Source: a virus
IMG/VR virus record: IMGVR_UViG_3300021962_000643
Location: 1-24,062 of that record
Direction: 5' to 3' (one strand)
Length of the DNA: 24,062 bases
The notes under the pieces are model-generated. The model had not been told where the DNA came from and made no database searches. It saw only the letters and a program-made list of their open reading frames with translations. Both the position numbers and the translations under genes were made by a program. Below, piece by piece: positions 9,611-18,137 of the stretch (positions within the stretch are counted from its first letter, which is position 1; every line of letters starts with the position of its first letter).

Positions 9611-10401
9611 TAGGGATTTTCAATTATATCTTGTTGAGCCATTTGGCGAGTCATTGGGTCTTTTGTCTGAGTCCCAAAATTTAGCACGCACTCATCCATA
9701 AGACGATAAAGGAACTTACTAGAATAATAATCTTCCAATGTCGTAGTCGTATTCGCAACGTCAATGACGAGGGGTGATGTTCGAACATAATCTACACTTA
9801 TTGTAACTAAATCAGTTGTTGGAGAAATCTTAAATGACTTTGGAGTACTTGTTCCATCAGTCTGAGGTTCGAAACGAGGCGTAACAATGTTTGCCTTGTG
9901 GAAGGGGCTTCCCTTGCGATCAGACTGCATTTGCTTTACGCTACGGACCAAAACTCTTTTGTATGTGCCGGTAGTCAAACCTGCGGTACCCAAATCAAAA
10001 GTATCGTTTTTTACTTTGGTTACAGTGTATGAAGTTGCACCAAACTTAACTATGTCTCCCTTACGCAGGGTGTGATTGGCAGCGGTCAAAGTAGTTCCGC
10101 TAACAGCGGTAACAGTAAAGGACTGCTCGTAGTTTGCCGTCATATACATTATGTGCATATAGTTAGGCAGAAGAGTACTAATCTTTACTACCCCGGCAAC
10201 AGGAGTAACGCTCTGAGCCTTAACCAAAAATGGCATCATCTCATCGGCATCAACTTCCAAAGACTCTTTACGCCAGTACTTATCCACCAAACGCTGCATA
10301 GTCTCTGCAATCAGAGCATTAGCCTTGGCGTTATCTAAGTAAGCAGAGTATGCTTTATCGATTTTCTGTTGTAAATATGACCAAAATTGTGCACCTGTCA
10401 T
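9610..10401 (-). CDS. Putative head-tail adaptor/ring protein, 263 aa
   Basis: A 263-aa protein that opens a four-gene TAATG-coupled cassette. An N-terminal helical region (residues 1-60, 'FWSYLQQKIDKAYSAYL') is followed by a beta-rich insertion (about 90-145) rich in T, V and G with 'LRKGDIVKFGATSYTVTKV', which looks like a small beta-barrel, and a helical C-terminus (about 220-263). A helical adaptor with an inserted beta domain fits phage neck or ring proteins. The gene follows a strong terminator and has its own -7 promoter box directly upstream. Function is inferred. Confidence 0.5.
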   Translation of the reverse strand: MTGAQFWSYLQQKIDKAYSAYLDNAKANALIAETMQRLVDKYWRKESLEVDADEMMPFLVKAQSVTPVAGVVKISTLLPNYMHIMYMTANYEQSFTVTAVSGTTLTAANHTLRKGDIVKFGATSYTVTKVKNDTFDLGTAGLTTGTYKRVLVRSVKQMQSDRKGSPFHKANIVTPRFEPQTDGTSTPKSFKISPTTDLVTISVDYVRTSPLVIDVANTTTTLEDYYSSKFLYRLMDECVLNFGTQTKDPMTRQMAQQDIIENP

Positions 10402-10406
10402 TATAT

Positions 10407-10414
10407 CAAAGATA
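10407..10414 (-). promoter_or_regulatory. Promoter -7 box for the neck/tail cassette
   Basis: On the minus strand this reads TATCTTTG, an exact TAnnTTTG match, 5 bases upstream of the ATG at 10401 and downstream of the terminator at 10432-10457. No exact TTTG -33 element lies 19-20 bp upstream; the nearest sequence is CTTT, so the promoter may be weak or use another factor. Confidence 0.5.
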
Positions 10415-10431
10415 CAAAATTTCAGAGAAAA

Positions 10432-10457
10432 TAAAAAGTGGGGCTTTTGACCCCACT
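10432..10457 (-). terminator. Intrinsic terminator after the 281-aa gene
   Basis: The arms 10437-10443 and 10451-10457 form a perfect 7-bp stem (AGTGGGG/CCCCACT) around a 7-base loop. On the minus strand the stem is followed by TTTTTATTTT. It lies 22 bases after the stop of the gene at 10480-11325 and before the next promoter box. Confidence 0.85.
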
Positions 10458-10479
10458 CTCTAAAATATAAATGAACAGA

Positions 10480-11325
10480 TTACTTGGTTCTAGGAGTATT
10501 CTTTTTTTCCGCTGCTGTAATAGCAGGAATCAAATTCTCTAATCCTTTTGGAAGTTCTAAATCCCCAATGGTTTCGATTTGAGAAAGTTCGTCTTTTTCC
10601 AAACGATCAACTTCCGGCTTGATATAGTTTTCAAACAATTCTGCATCTGCAATAATTGCTGAAACTACAGCATCGATTGTTGTACCTAAGTTTCTACCAC
10701 CAATTTTATAAACAACACCTTCTTGCTTAACGATACCCAATTGTACAGCCTTGTTTGCATAGATAGTCGCAACTCTTTCTTCGCCACGGACTTTTCTAAA
10801 TACAAATACGCTGTCTCTCTTGGCAATGGCAACGCCATTCAATGTCAAACCAATCAAATGAATGTATACCTCTTTTAGTGACATACCACGAGGATCTGAG
10901 CCCAAAGCAAATACCAAGTCTCTTCTTTCTTTGTCGGTCATAGAACTAACAATAGAAACACACTCCAACTTGGACAGCAATACTTCGTATTCTACCTTTA
11001 CTCTTTCTTCTTTGATTTCAAATGTAAATTGCTCTGAAACCAAATTGGGATTAGAGTAACCCTCAGTAAAAACCAAAGGGTGGTTCTTCCAAAAATCAAT
11101 AACACTCTTGTCTTGAAAGTCTTCATCATCAAAACTCAACGTAAGAGGATATCCAGACTCAAAAGAGTATTGGAAAATTCTTTCGTTTTCTTCGATATGA
11201 GAAACTACTTTTTTACCTGTGTGCAATAAGAATAATTCTTTATCATTCTTTTTGTCTCGATAAGAACCTACGATGGAAATGTTTCCACGAGTTCGTTGTG
11301 GGATTAATTGGGCTTTTATACGCAT
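10480..11325 (-). CDS. Uncharacterised protein in virion block, 281 aa
   Basis: A 281-aa protein forming a one-gene transcription unit, with a promoter upstream and terminators on both sides. The first 100 residues are mixed beta and aromatic; residues about 110-210 are helical and contain a possible winged-helix-like stretch ('YEVLLSKLECVSIVSSMTDKERRDLV', split here by prediction only); the C-terminal 70 residues are acidic then end in a basic tail (KKNTPRTK). No catalytic motif or membrane segment was recognised. It may be a minor virion or assembly protein, or a regulator of late genes; the isolated unit leaves this open. Confidence 0.6.
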   Translation of the reverse strand: MRIKAQLIPQRTRGNISIVGSYRDKKNDKELFLLHTGKKVVSHIEENERIFQYSFESGYPLTLSFDDEDFQDKSVIDFWKNHPLVFTEGYSNPNLVSEQFTFEIKEERVKVEYEVLLSKLECVSIVSSMTDKERRDLVFALGSDPRGMSLKEVYIHLIGLTLNGVAIAKRDSVFVFRKVRGEERVATIYANKAVQLGIVKQEGVVYKIGGRNLGTTIDAVVSAIIADAELFENYIKPEVDRLEKDELSQIETIGDLELPKGLENLIPAITAAEKKNTPRTK

Positions 11326-11337
11326 AATACTTTTTTA

Positions 11338-11368
11338 CAAATATAAATTATTTTACTTCTAAAACAAA
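11338..11368 (-). promoter_or_regulatory. Promoter for the 281-aa gene
   Basis: On the minus strand TTTG (complement of 11365-11368) is followed by a 19-bp spacer and TATATTTG (complement of 11338-11345), matching the Bacteroidota -33/-7 pattern. The box ends 12 bases before the ATG at 11325. The -33 element overlaps the T tract of the terminator at 11368-11397. Confidence 0.65.
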
Positions 11369-11397
11369 AAAGAAGGGCCGAGAAAATTCCCGACCCT
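11368..11397 (-). terminator. Intrinsic terminator after the capsid genes
   Basis: The arms 11374-11383 and 11388-11397 form a 10-bp stem with a 4-base loop. Two pairs are G-U only when read as minus-strand RNA, so the structure favours leftward transcription. A T-rich tail (TTCTTTTTT) follows. It lies 19 bases past the stop of the 255-aa capsid-block gene. Confidence 0.85.
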
Positions 11398-11416
11398 CTT
11401 TTCATTGGGGGCTAGA

Positions 11417-12184
11417 TTAGAATCTAGTTGACAACAAAGGTTGCAACAAGCTCAACAAGGTTGAGTTGTTAGCAGCCGAGTTAACATAGATAATGTGTTT
11501 CTCACGGATAGCACCACCCATAGCAGCCTTAGACTCAGCTTCGTAATCGTAAGAGATTACGTTGTAAGTCTGACCAGTTACAGGAAGACCATTTCCGTCA
11601 TCAACAGTTGGGAAAGTACCAGTTGCAAGCAAAGTAGCACCAATACCAACTGAAGGAGAACCAGCAGTAGTAACCACAGTAGCCAACAAAGGACCACCAG
11701 CGGCACTAAAGATAGGGAAACCAGCTTTAGCGGTGATAATCAAAGTAGTGGTACCAGAAGCAACAACACGAGTACTCCAGTAAGGATGTGCGTTGATAGC
11801 AGCACGGAACGCATCACCAATGGTAGTAGCAGTTCCACCTGAAACAGGAGTAGTGTGGTAAAACACAGTCTGTACTTCCTGAGGCAAGTTGTTGTTGAAA
11901 GTTTGACCTTTCTCAGCACTCAATACGACACGATAATCAGTAGAGTTAGCAGCAGTTGGTGTAATAGTAATTACACGCAAAACTTCAGCAGCACCTGCCT
12001 GATACATACCACCAGAAACACCAGCCAATACGAGAGGAAAGCTTCTCAAATTCACAGGCACAACGCCTGTTACGTTTGTATCAGCCAAATCGAAACGCAT
12101 TACACCAGCAGAAGCGGCCACGTCACCGGCAGCAGTAGCACTGGCGGCAGGACCTATTACGAATTGTTTAACAGCAATTGACAT
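11417..12184 (-). CDS. Probable capsid accessory/decoration protein, 255 aa
   Basis: A 255-aa protein located 16 bases after the major capsid gene and before a strong terminator. It is rich in A, T, G, V and S, low in charged residues, and looks almost all-beta, with a helical segment near residue 120 ('AFRAAINAHPYWSTRV') and a leucine-rich C-terminal end. Its richer GC content and codon use resemble the major capsid gene, as expected for an abundant protein. The position and composition fit a head decoration, head fibre or other abundant virion protein. It could also be a tail tube protein; no motif decides. Confidence 0.55.
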   Translation of the reverse strand: MSIAVKQFVIGPAASATAAGDVAASAGVMRFDLADTNVTGVVPVNLRSFPLVLAGVSGGMYQAGAAEVLRVITITPTAANSTDYRVVLSAEKGQTFNNNLPQEVQTVFYHTTPVSGGTATTIGDAFRAAINAHPYWSTRVVASGTTTLIITAKAGFPIFSAAGGPLLATVVTTAGSPSVGIGATLLATGTFPTVDDGNGLPVTGQTYNVISYDYEAESKAAMGGAIREKHIIYVNSAANNSTLLSLLQPLLSTRF

Positions 12185-12200
12185 TTTAGTATATAATTAA

Positions 12201-13550
12201 TTAGATTGCGAATTCAATCAGACCCATTTTGTCTGCAACACAATACAAACCACAATCAGAAAGAATGTGGAAGTCAACTCCGTCAACATCAGAAGTACCC
12301 AAAGATACAGACTGACCACCGCTCAAAGCAGCCTTAATGGTTGAAGGATCGCTAGACTCCAAACCAATCATACCAGGAACGTAGTTGGCAAGCAACTCAT
12401 CTTGGTTGAAGTGGTATTTCTGAAGAGCAGCAATAGTTCCAGAACCATCAGCAGCAGGGATAGGAGTCAAGTCGATGAAGTAAATAGAGTTACTCATACG
12501 AGGCTTACCGTTAACGGCAGACAATTCACCACGGAACATCTCGTCATCCAACAAAGACCAACGAACGAATTCGATTTCCAAACCAGCGTAAGCATACTTC
12601 ATTACGTTCAAACCAGTTACTGAAGTTCCACCCAAGGTGTTAGCAGTACCAGCGTATTTGATGTAGTCACCCAAGATAGTTTGCAAACGAGCCATAGCGG
12701 CAGATCCCATCAAAGCAACCAATTTACGTCCACCTTCAGCAGATACACGAACCATTTGCTCCAAGAAGTCGTTGAATACAGACTGAGTCAACTCAGAAGT
12801 CAAAGACATATAAGAACCACCGTTGTTGATGATTGACCAACGCAAACCACCAGTAGTGAAGTATTCACCATTAGGTCCAGTTTTGATAGCACGCTCAGAG
12901 AAAGCATATTTATACTCCAACTGTTTAGCGAAAGCTTTCAAAGTCAAATCGTCATAAGACCTCCACCAGAAATCGCCATTCCACTTCACGAAAGAAGCGA
13001 TACGATCTCTACGAGATTGGTGTGAACTTTCACGAGTTACCGCAGTCAAAGCAAAATCGGTATCAGGTGTGTAGTTCAAAGTGGTTTTACCAGTTGAGCT
13101 ACGGTTAGCAGAAGCATCAAAGAAACGCTTAGCCTGAGTGTTAGCCACAAAGTGGGTACCAGCAGTCAAAGTTGCAGTTGTGTGAGGAGCAACAAAAATT
13201 TTGTTACCAGAAAAATCCACATCAGTAACCAACGCTTGAATCAAGTTACCATCAGCAACGATATCACCGATACGGAATTTGCTTGCATCTTGTACAGGTA
13301 CAGACATCAAAGATGTACCAGTAACAATTGCACCGTTGGCAGTAATTTTAGAGTAAACACCCAAGTTTCCCAAAGAAGAGATTTCTACTTTTGCCTGAGG
13401 GCTAGAGATAGAACTCGCCAATTTAGAAGTCAACTGGGTCAAGACGTTATAACCAAAGTCTTGGCTATAAACCATTGCCATTTTATTTGGCAAAGAAAGT
13501 CCTTTAAGCAACAAAGATTGGCTTAATGGGAGATTTGAAATGGTTGACAT
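12201..13550 (-). CDS. Major capsid protein
   Basis: A 449-aa protein directly after the scaffold gene and two genes after the portal, the usual place of the major capsid protein. It has a helical N-terminus, a beta-rich region (about residues 55-135), a W/R-rich part around 165-200 ('FVKWNGDFWWRSYDDL') that may be part of the spine and P-domain, and an A/M-rich helical segment ('LVALMGSAAMARLQTIL') followed by beta strands, consistent with an HK97-type fold. Length fits the capsid proteins of crAss-like and related Bacteroidota podoviruses (about 400-500 aa). No protease target site was evident. Assignment rests on gene order, length and predicted fold. Confidence 0.85.
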   Translation of the reverse strand: MSTISNLPLSQSLLLKGLSLPNKMAMVYSQDFGYNVLTQLTSKLASSISSPQAKVEISSLGNLGVYSKITANGAIVTGTSLMSVPVQDASKFRIGDIVADGNLIQALVTDVDFSGNKIFVAPHTTATLTAGTHFVANTQAKRFFDASANRSSTGKTTLNYTPDTDFALTAVTRESSHQSRRDRIASFVKWNGDFWWRSYDDLTLKAFAKQLEYKYAFSERAIKTGPNGEYFTTGGLRWSIINNGGSYMSLTSELTQSVFNDFLEQMVRVSAEGGRKLVALMGSAAMARLQTILGDYIKYAGTANTLGGTSVTGLNVMKYAYAGLEIEFVRWSLLDDEMFRGELSAVNGKPRMSNSIYFIDLTPIPAADGSGTIAALQKYHFNQDELLANYVPGMIGLESSDPSTIKAALSGGQSVSLGTSDVDGVDFHILSDCGLYCVADKMGLIEFAI

Positions 13551-13581
13551 TTTTTATTTTTTTTGTTTTTGTGTCCCTTTT

Positions 13582-14538
13582 TTAGCCAGGGAACATAGCT
13601 ACAAAAGCCTCTTGTGCGGCCTCAAGTCCAGAACCAACAACTCTTCCTCCACCAGTCATATTTTTAGAAGGATTAGTAACCTCTTTGATTATCTGATCCC
13701 TTCCTTCATTTTTGGCTTTGGTGATGTTGGCCCTCATAAGATCCTTTCCATACTTCAGCCATAGGCCAATGGAATACATCTTTTCAACGTCAAACGAACC
13801 ATCGGCTCTCTGAAGGGTAAACTCTTTGTCAATAAAGCTCTTCAAATCCTTGGACATTTCGTCTGTGATTTTCATGCCATATAACTCTTGACCTACCACT
13901 TGCTGAGAAAATGATTCTAATTCAGCATTGTATTTTTGAGCAACGGCTTGTTCTTGTTCAGCAAATTTATCATTAGAACTAGTCAACTGTTTCAGTTTGT
14001 CTTGGTTCTTCTGATTGTACTGCTGCTTGAAAGATTCAGCCCATTGTTTCTTTTGGAAAATGGAAGCGTTTTCGTACTCATAGATTGCTTGGTCAAGTTG
14101 TTCACCTTCCAAGCCCATGAATTCTTTGATTCCATTTTTGATAATCTGTTCTTCGCTCCAAGTACTGATGTCTTCAACTTTATAGTCGTTCACAAAGTCC
14201 TTTAGAGTTTTTCCAGATTTTTTATACTCCATCAACAACTTCAAGTCTTCATCCAAATCAGGTTGAGCTTGTAGTTGCTGAGGTTCGTTTTTATCTGTTG
14301 GCTTTGGATCAGCAGGAGCTGGTTCATCGCTATCCCACCATTCTTTAGCAACTGCGGTTACGCTATCGGTAATCTGAGGATTAACCGGAGCAGCAACAAC
14401 AGGCTCAGCAGGTGTGGGTTCTGCTGGTACAGGAGCAGGCGTAGGCTCTGCTGGTGTTGGCTCTACTGCTGTAGGAGCCACAGGGGGAGTCTGATTTCTC
14501 AATTGATCAGCAATGTCCGCTAAGAAGTTTTCACTCAT
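13582..14538 (-). CDS. Capsid scaffolding protein
   Basis: A 318-aa protein between portal and major capsid genes, the classic place for a scaffold. Residues about 17-60 are a low-complexity P/A/E/T/V region with repeated PAEPTPA-like units; residues about 90-290 are charged, Q/E/K-rich and helical, suitable for coiled coils; the C-terminus ends in a G-rich linker and a short amphipathic helix (ending 'AFVAMFPG') that could bind capsid subunits. It would act inside the procapsid and be released or degraded on maturation. The promoter directly upstream suggests it drives the scaffold-capsid-accessory set. Confidence 0.8.
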   Translation of the reverse strand: MSENFLADIADQLRNQTPPVAPTAVEPTPAEPTPAPVPAEPTPAEPVVAAPVNPQITDSVTAVAKEWWDSDEPAPADPKPTDKNEPQQLQAQPDLDEDLKLLMEYKKSGKTLKDFVNDYKVEDISTWSEEQIIKNGIKEFMGLEGEQLDQAIYEYENASIFQKKQWAESFKQQYNQKNQDKLKQLTSSNDKFAEQEQAVAQKYNAELESFSQQVVGQELYGMKITDEMSKDLKSFIDKEFTLQRADGSFDVEKMYSIGLWLKYGKDLMRANITKAKNEGRDQIIKEVTNPSKNMTGGGRVVGSGLEAAQEAFVAMFPG

Positions 14539-14546
14539 ATCTTTTT

Positions 14547-14578
14547 CAAATTTAGTATATTGTATACAAATTTACAAA
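14547..14578 (-). promoter_or_regulatory. Promoter for scaffold and capsid genes
   Basis: On the minus strand TTTG (complement of 14575-14578), a 20-bp spacer and TAAATTTG (complement of 14547-14554) match the Bacteroidota consensus. The -7 box ends 8 bases before the scaffold ATG. A second TAAATTTG lies at 14567-14574, 20 bp further upstream, so a tandem start is possible. Confidence 0.7.
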
Positions 14579-14587
14579 TATTTTATA

Positions 14588-16843
14588 TTATTGCATTCCT
14601 TGTCCTTGAGCCATCATTTGCTGCATAGCTTGTTCTTGCATGGCTTGGTCTTGCATTTCTTGTTCTGCTAACATTCCTTCTTCAGGACTTCCTTCAGAAG
14701 CGAGACCTGCCTTTAGTGATTCTTTTGCCACTCCAGCCTGAGCCCCAAGTTCAGCACGATAGTTCGCACCTTCTTCTTTCATTCCGGCAAGTGATTGCTG
14801 CTGAGCCATTTGCTGTTCCATCTGTGCTTGCTGCATCATTTGCATCATGGCCTGTTGTTTTTCAGCGTCACGCTTTTTCTTATTCATGGCGTATTTCAAA
14901 TCGTTCAAGAGTTCTGTATAAGAACGGGCCTGTTCGATTTTGATGTAGTCCATCATATCAATCAATTGGTTCTGCATTGCTGCTTGAGCCAAAGAAAGCA
15001 AACGCTCACGAGCCTGATCATCCATGAAGTCTTTTACCTTGATGTACACGCCAAGTTCTTCCATTTGGAAATCTTTGGTGATTTTCAACCACTCTTTGCC
15101 ACGAGACCCAACAACAGGTATTTCCTCTTCGGACTCAGACATCAAAGAAACTTTGTATTGATTCAAAGCAAACGCCAAGTTCTTTTGGAAGAACTCCACA
15201 AATCCTTGGTACAGATATGAAACACCCAAGTTAGACTGAGCAATGGTACCTGCCTGTGTTTTAGCACCGACATAACCTTGCTGTTGTCCGAGAGCCACTT
15301 TCGGAATATTAACAATCTCTTCCATGATACGCTCTTCTTCTCTACGCAAATTCACCAATTGGTTTACGTTGGGATCAAGAGTCATGTCTACCACTTCTAC
15401 CAAACGAGCGTCTTGACCTGCAACAAAGTCTTCACCTGTAGCGGAGCCATCGGTGATGTGGATACCCAAACGCTCAAAGTCATTGATGACTTCTTTTGCA
15501 GAAGAGGTTCCTAATTTTTGTTTGTTGATTAGATAAACCTTACCCTTGGCACGATTCATCATTTTGGTTATTTCGTTTGTGATGTAATCGATACGATCTT
15601 GGTGTTGGTGCAAGCGAGCAACAATAGAACGATTCTCTCCCATTACCATGTTGGGGATGAACACCTTCAAAGGAAGTTCTACGTCTCCAGGGTTGTCATG
15701 TTTACGAACCTGGTTTGTAACCTCCTCCCACTCAACAACATATTTGTTTCCGATGAGAGTACCCTTGTAGACAGTCTTTGTCCAAAACTTACTCTTGCGT
15801 CCGTTTCTGATTTTAGAAATATGGGTGTTGCCAAATTTATCTTTTGACTCTTCGTAACCCAAATCTTTCATACCAATCCAATAGCCGGTTACACAGGCCA
15901 AAGTTGGAAGGTTGTTAAAGTTAAACGCCCAGTTCGTTGCGTATGGATGTGTAGTCAAATCCAACAACTGATACAGGTTGTTCATTGTGATTTCTTTGAT
16001 TTCCTTTTGCTCCTCTGCACTCAACCAATCTTGGTAACGCTCAATCACGTCAGTAGTATTCATCCAGTCTACTTTACCAACGAATCGGGCCTCAGAATTA
16101 AAGTCATCATCTTTAGCAGAATCGACAATAAGATTGTGAGGAAGAACAACCTCAAAATATTGCTTTCCATTTTCTACACGATTTTCCAAACCAACTCTAC
16201 CTCCAAGAAGGGTATACAAGAAGGCTTGCTTCAGTTTGTTGCGGTAATCGTTTCTGTTGAGAATGTCTTCGGCCATGCGGATACCTAGTACCTCGCTGTA
16301 CTGCCGGTAGTCATACTCCATGTAGCGATGGACATCTTCAGGGATTTCCATGTTCGGAGTCGCATTCCCAAGGGGTTGGTAGTCAAAACCAAACTCCGCA
16401 AAAGTTTCAAATATCTCCGGGGCCTCAAACATCAAAAGTGCTTTTTCAAGCAAACGAGTTTTTTTGTTGACAGCCGATTTGCTTTGTGCCTTTACCGATG
16501 GTTCGATATTCTCAATCATCTTGATGGCATTACCCACCATGAAGTCAACCAAAGAGGTAATCTTTTGTCCGTTGATCCATACAGTTGGTAAATCACAAGC
16601 ATCTTGGTCTTGGTTCGTGTAGTAGTAATCCTTGTTAAATTGTCTACCGAGGTAGTAGGTATACATACGCACGATTTCGTCAATAGGGTTCTCCAAGTCT
16701 ACAGATTGGCGTACTCTTGAAATACGATCATTTCTTTTGTTGAAATGACTCATTACGAATTGAAGATTCTCCTTGTACCAAATTTTAGTTTTCTCACTTT
16801 CTGACAAAAACTGCTTTGGTTGATTTGTTATAGTAAACGCCAT
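14588..16843 (-). CDS. Portal protein
   Basis: A 751-aa protein at the head of the virion block. It forms the dodecameric ring through which DNA is packaged and ejected. It has the layout of P22/crAss-like portals: a mixed N-terminal wing region (about 1-400), a stem/clip region, a conserved-looking crown helix segment ('GAKTQAGTIAQSNLGVSYLY', about residues 545-565) followed by a long helix, and a C-terminal M/Q-rich barrel-like tail (about 660-751, many QQ and MM pairs). Length is in the usual 650-850 range. The promoter box is 6 bases before the ATG. A terminase gene would normally be nearby but is not in the window. Confidence 0.85.
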   Translation of the reverse strand: MAFTITNQPKQFLSESEKTKIWYKENLQFVMSHFNKRNDRISRVRQSVDLENPIDEIVRMYTYYLGRQFNKDYYYTNQDQDACDLPTVWINGQKITSLVDFMVGNAIKMIENIEPSVKAQSKSAVNKKTRLLEKALLMFEAPEIFETFAEFGFDYQPLGNATPNMEIPEDVHRYMEYDYRQYSEVLGIRMAEDILNRNDYRNKLKQAFLYTLLGGRVGLENRVENGKQYFEVVLPHNLIVDSAKDDDFNSEARFVGKVDWMNTTDVIERYQDWLSAEEQKEIKEITMNNLYQLLDLTTHPYATNWAFNFNNLPTLACVTGYWIGMKDLGYEESKDKFGNTHISKIRNGRKSKFWTKTVYKGTLIGNKYVVEWEEVTNQVRKHDNPGDVELPLKVFIPNMVMGENRSIVARLHQHQDRIDYITNEITKMMNRAKGKVYLINKQKLGTSSAKEVINDFERLGIHITDGSATGEDFVAGQDARLVEVVDMTLDPNVNQLVNLRREEERIMEEIVNIPKVALGQQQGYVGAKTQAGTIAQSNLGVSYLYQGFVEFFQKNLAFALNQYKVSLMSESEEEIPVVGSRGKEWLKITKDFQMEELGVYIKVKDFMDDQARERLLSLAQAAMQNQLIDMMDYIKIEQARSYTELLNDLKYAMNKKKRDAEKQQAMMQMMQQAQMEQQMAQQQSLAGMKEEGANYRAELGAQAGVAKESLKAGLASEGSPEEGMLAEQEMQDQAMQEQAMQQMMAQGQGMQ

Positions 16844-16849
16844 TGATTA

Positions 16850-16857
16850 CAAATTTA
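16850..16857 (-). promoter_or_regulatory. Promoter -7 box for the portal gene
   Basis: Minus strand TAAATTTG, an exact TAnnTTTG match, 6 bases upstream of the portal ATG at 16843. A TTTC (one mismatch to TTTG) lies 20 bp upstream. The terminator at 16871-16903 insulates it from the regulator operon. Confidence 0.55.
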
Positions 16858-16870
16858 TGCAAAAACAATA

Positions 16871-16903
16871 AAAAAAAGAAATGCCCTTTTATGAAAAGAG
16901 CAT
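16871..16903 (-). terminator. Intrinsic terminator of the regulator/rusA operon
   Basis: The arms 16881-16890 and 16894-16903 form a 10-bp stem with a 3-base loop; one position is a G-U pair on the minus-strand RNA but a C-A mismatch on the plus strand. The minus-strand RNA continues with TTTCTTTTTTTT. It stops leftward transcription from the rusA operon just before the portal promoter. Confidence 0.85.
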
Positions 16904-17121
16904 AGTTAGGTCATTTTAGATAATAAGTTATCCGAGTACTACAATACATTTGCTTACGGAACCAGCAAAAAACCATACCCCCCTTTCCCCCCTTTCCTAA
17001 AAAGCGTGTGCTTTTTTGAAAATTGGTTAAGAGTGGGCTGGTTGATTACGCAAGCTACTTGCTTTACTCACCAGACGGCTTGGAACAATACCCCCATTAC
17101 AAATTCTGCCGTGCTGCAATA
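16904..17121. other. Gap between rusA and its terminator, with C tracts and hairpins
   Basis: I see no gene in these 218 bases. They hold two C6 tracts separated by TTT (16979-16994 area), a perfect 7-bp stem at 16999-17016 (AAAAAGC/GCTTTTT around GTGT, T-flanked on both strands, a possible second terminator), and a 5-bp hairpin GCAAG/CTTGC at 17049-17061. Confidence 0.5.
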
Positions 17122-17529
17122 TTACAACTCGTTTTTCTTTTTGTCAAGAGAAAAAAGTCTTGGGTCACATTTTTTGATGTAGAACTCAATAAACTCAGCC
17201 CCTTTGACCACCAAAACTTTTTCTACGATGAGACGAAAAATGTATTTGTCATTGAAGTTGTATTTCTTCTGAAGGATGTCAATGAATGGTTTTACCACGT
17301 TGTCTGCATCAGATGCAATGTTGCTGACTCCCACAATCAAAGAAAGCTCTAGGGGCTCTTTGGTTTGATTGAAATCGCAGGGTGCTAGGCGAAGTAGCAT
17401 CTCCTTTTCGTAACTCAAATAAGTTTTTGTTTTAAATCGTTTTCCTTGCCAGCATTCGTTGACTGAAAGTGGCTTAATCTCTATTCTGTCGGAAAAGAGC
17501 AGGATAGAGTTGTCTAAATGTTTCAACAT
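17122..17529 (-). CDS. rusA: RusA-family Holliday junction resolvase
   Basis: A 135-aa protein matching RusA resolvases, which dimerise on four-way DNA junctions and cut them with acidic, metal-binding residues. The diagnostic region is residues 72-94: 'SDADNVVKPFIDIL' supplies D74, D76, N77, K80 and D84, and 'NFND' follows at 91-94. The length is typical (about 120-140 aa). The frame starts inside the 3' end of the preceding gene, overlapping it by 56 bases; a shorter start is possible but no later Met is found before the conserved core at residue 16. It probably resolves recombination or replication intermediates before packaging, alongside the exonuclease and SSB on the other strand. Confidence 0.85.
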   Translation of the reverse strand: MLKHLDNSILLFSDRIEIKPLSVNECWQGKRFKTKTYLSYEKEMLLRLAPCDFNQTKEPLELSLIVGVSNIASDADNVVKPFIDILQKKYNFNDKYIFRLIVEKVLVVKGAEFIEFYIKKCDPRLFSLDKKKNEL

Positions 17530-17887
17530 TAGGTTCGATATCTTGGAATAATAAAATTTCTACAGGTACTCCATAGAACTCAGCAATGAGAATTGCGGTT
17601 TTCAATGAAGTCAGGGCAGACTCACCGTATATGACTCTGTGAATATTGGTTTCGACATCCATCCCCATGAACTCCTTGATTTTAGTTGGGGAGATGGTTT
17701 GACCATGTATCTTGGTCATGAATAGTACATTGCGTCTTACTTGGTCAGTAATACGATTCATCTTTCGTTTGAGCAGACCAGTATAGTACTCGCCTCTCAA
17801 ATCGGCAATACGTTCGTTTTCAATCAAAAGGTTAAGACCACGTTTTTTGGTCTCAACAATTTTCTGTTCTAGTTCATCGAGATTCAA
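17474..17887 (-). CDS. Putative helix-turn-helix regulator, 137 aa
   Basis: A 137-aa protein with a helical, charged N-terminal half (residues 1-60, R/K/E-rich) and a C-terminal half (about 65-120) resembling an XRE/Cro-type HTH: 'ISPTKIKEFMGM' followed by 'ALTSLKTAILIAEFYGVPVE', the latter close to the usual 'L.TLLKIA.FFGV..D.L' end of XRE domains. It overlaps the preceding regulator gene by 14 bases and the rusA start by 56. The position next to the divergent promoter region suggests control of that region. The HTH call comes from pattern only. Confidence 0.6.
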   Translation of the reverse strand: MNLDELEQKIVETKKRGLNLLIENERIADLRGEYYTGLLKRKMNRITDQVRRNVLFMTKIHGQTISPTKIKEFMGMDVETNIHRVIYGESALTSLKTAILIAEFYGVPVEILLFQDIEPNVETFRQLYPALFRQNRD

Positions 17888-18128
17888 GGAGAGAGATCTT
17901 CAGTTCAAATTCTTCGAGATATCTTTCATTTTCATCGATGCAGCGTTTTACCTCCTTCATCACCAGGATGAGTTTTTGGTGATCGACTAAACTTTTTCCA
18001 TTGAGGATGTTGTACACATCATATTTCTGTACACCAAACTTGGAAACCCTCTCTACGATACGAGCCATATCGCCACGTTTTAGTTTGCCTTTTAATTCAA
18101 GCACCCGGTCTTTTAATTCGTTATTCAT
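17874..18128 (-). CDS. Small putative DNA-binding regulator, 84 aa
   Basis: An 84-aa protein, first gene of the leftward regulator operon. Residues about 15-50 ('GDMARIVERVSKFGVQKYDVYNILNGKS') have the spacing of a Cro-like HTH (helix, glycine turn, recognition helix, 'V..IL.G' end), followed by a charged C-terminal helix that could dimerise. The size fits phage Cro-type repressors. Its start lies 9 bases from a -7 box whose promoter is interleaved with that of the divergent operon, so autoregulation is likely. Function is inferred. Confidence 0.6.
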   Translation of the reverse strand: MNNELKDRVLELKGKLKRGDMARIVERVSKFGVQKYDVYNILNGKSLVDHQKLILVMKEVKRCIDENERYLEEFELKISLLESR

Positions 18129-18137
18129 AATTTCTTA

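Noticed and set aside
17023-17352. 109-codon plus-strand ORF opposite rusA
   Set aside because: It is antisense to the well-supported RusA gene and the translation shows no protein-like motif.
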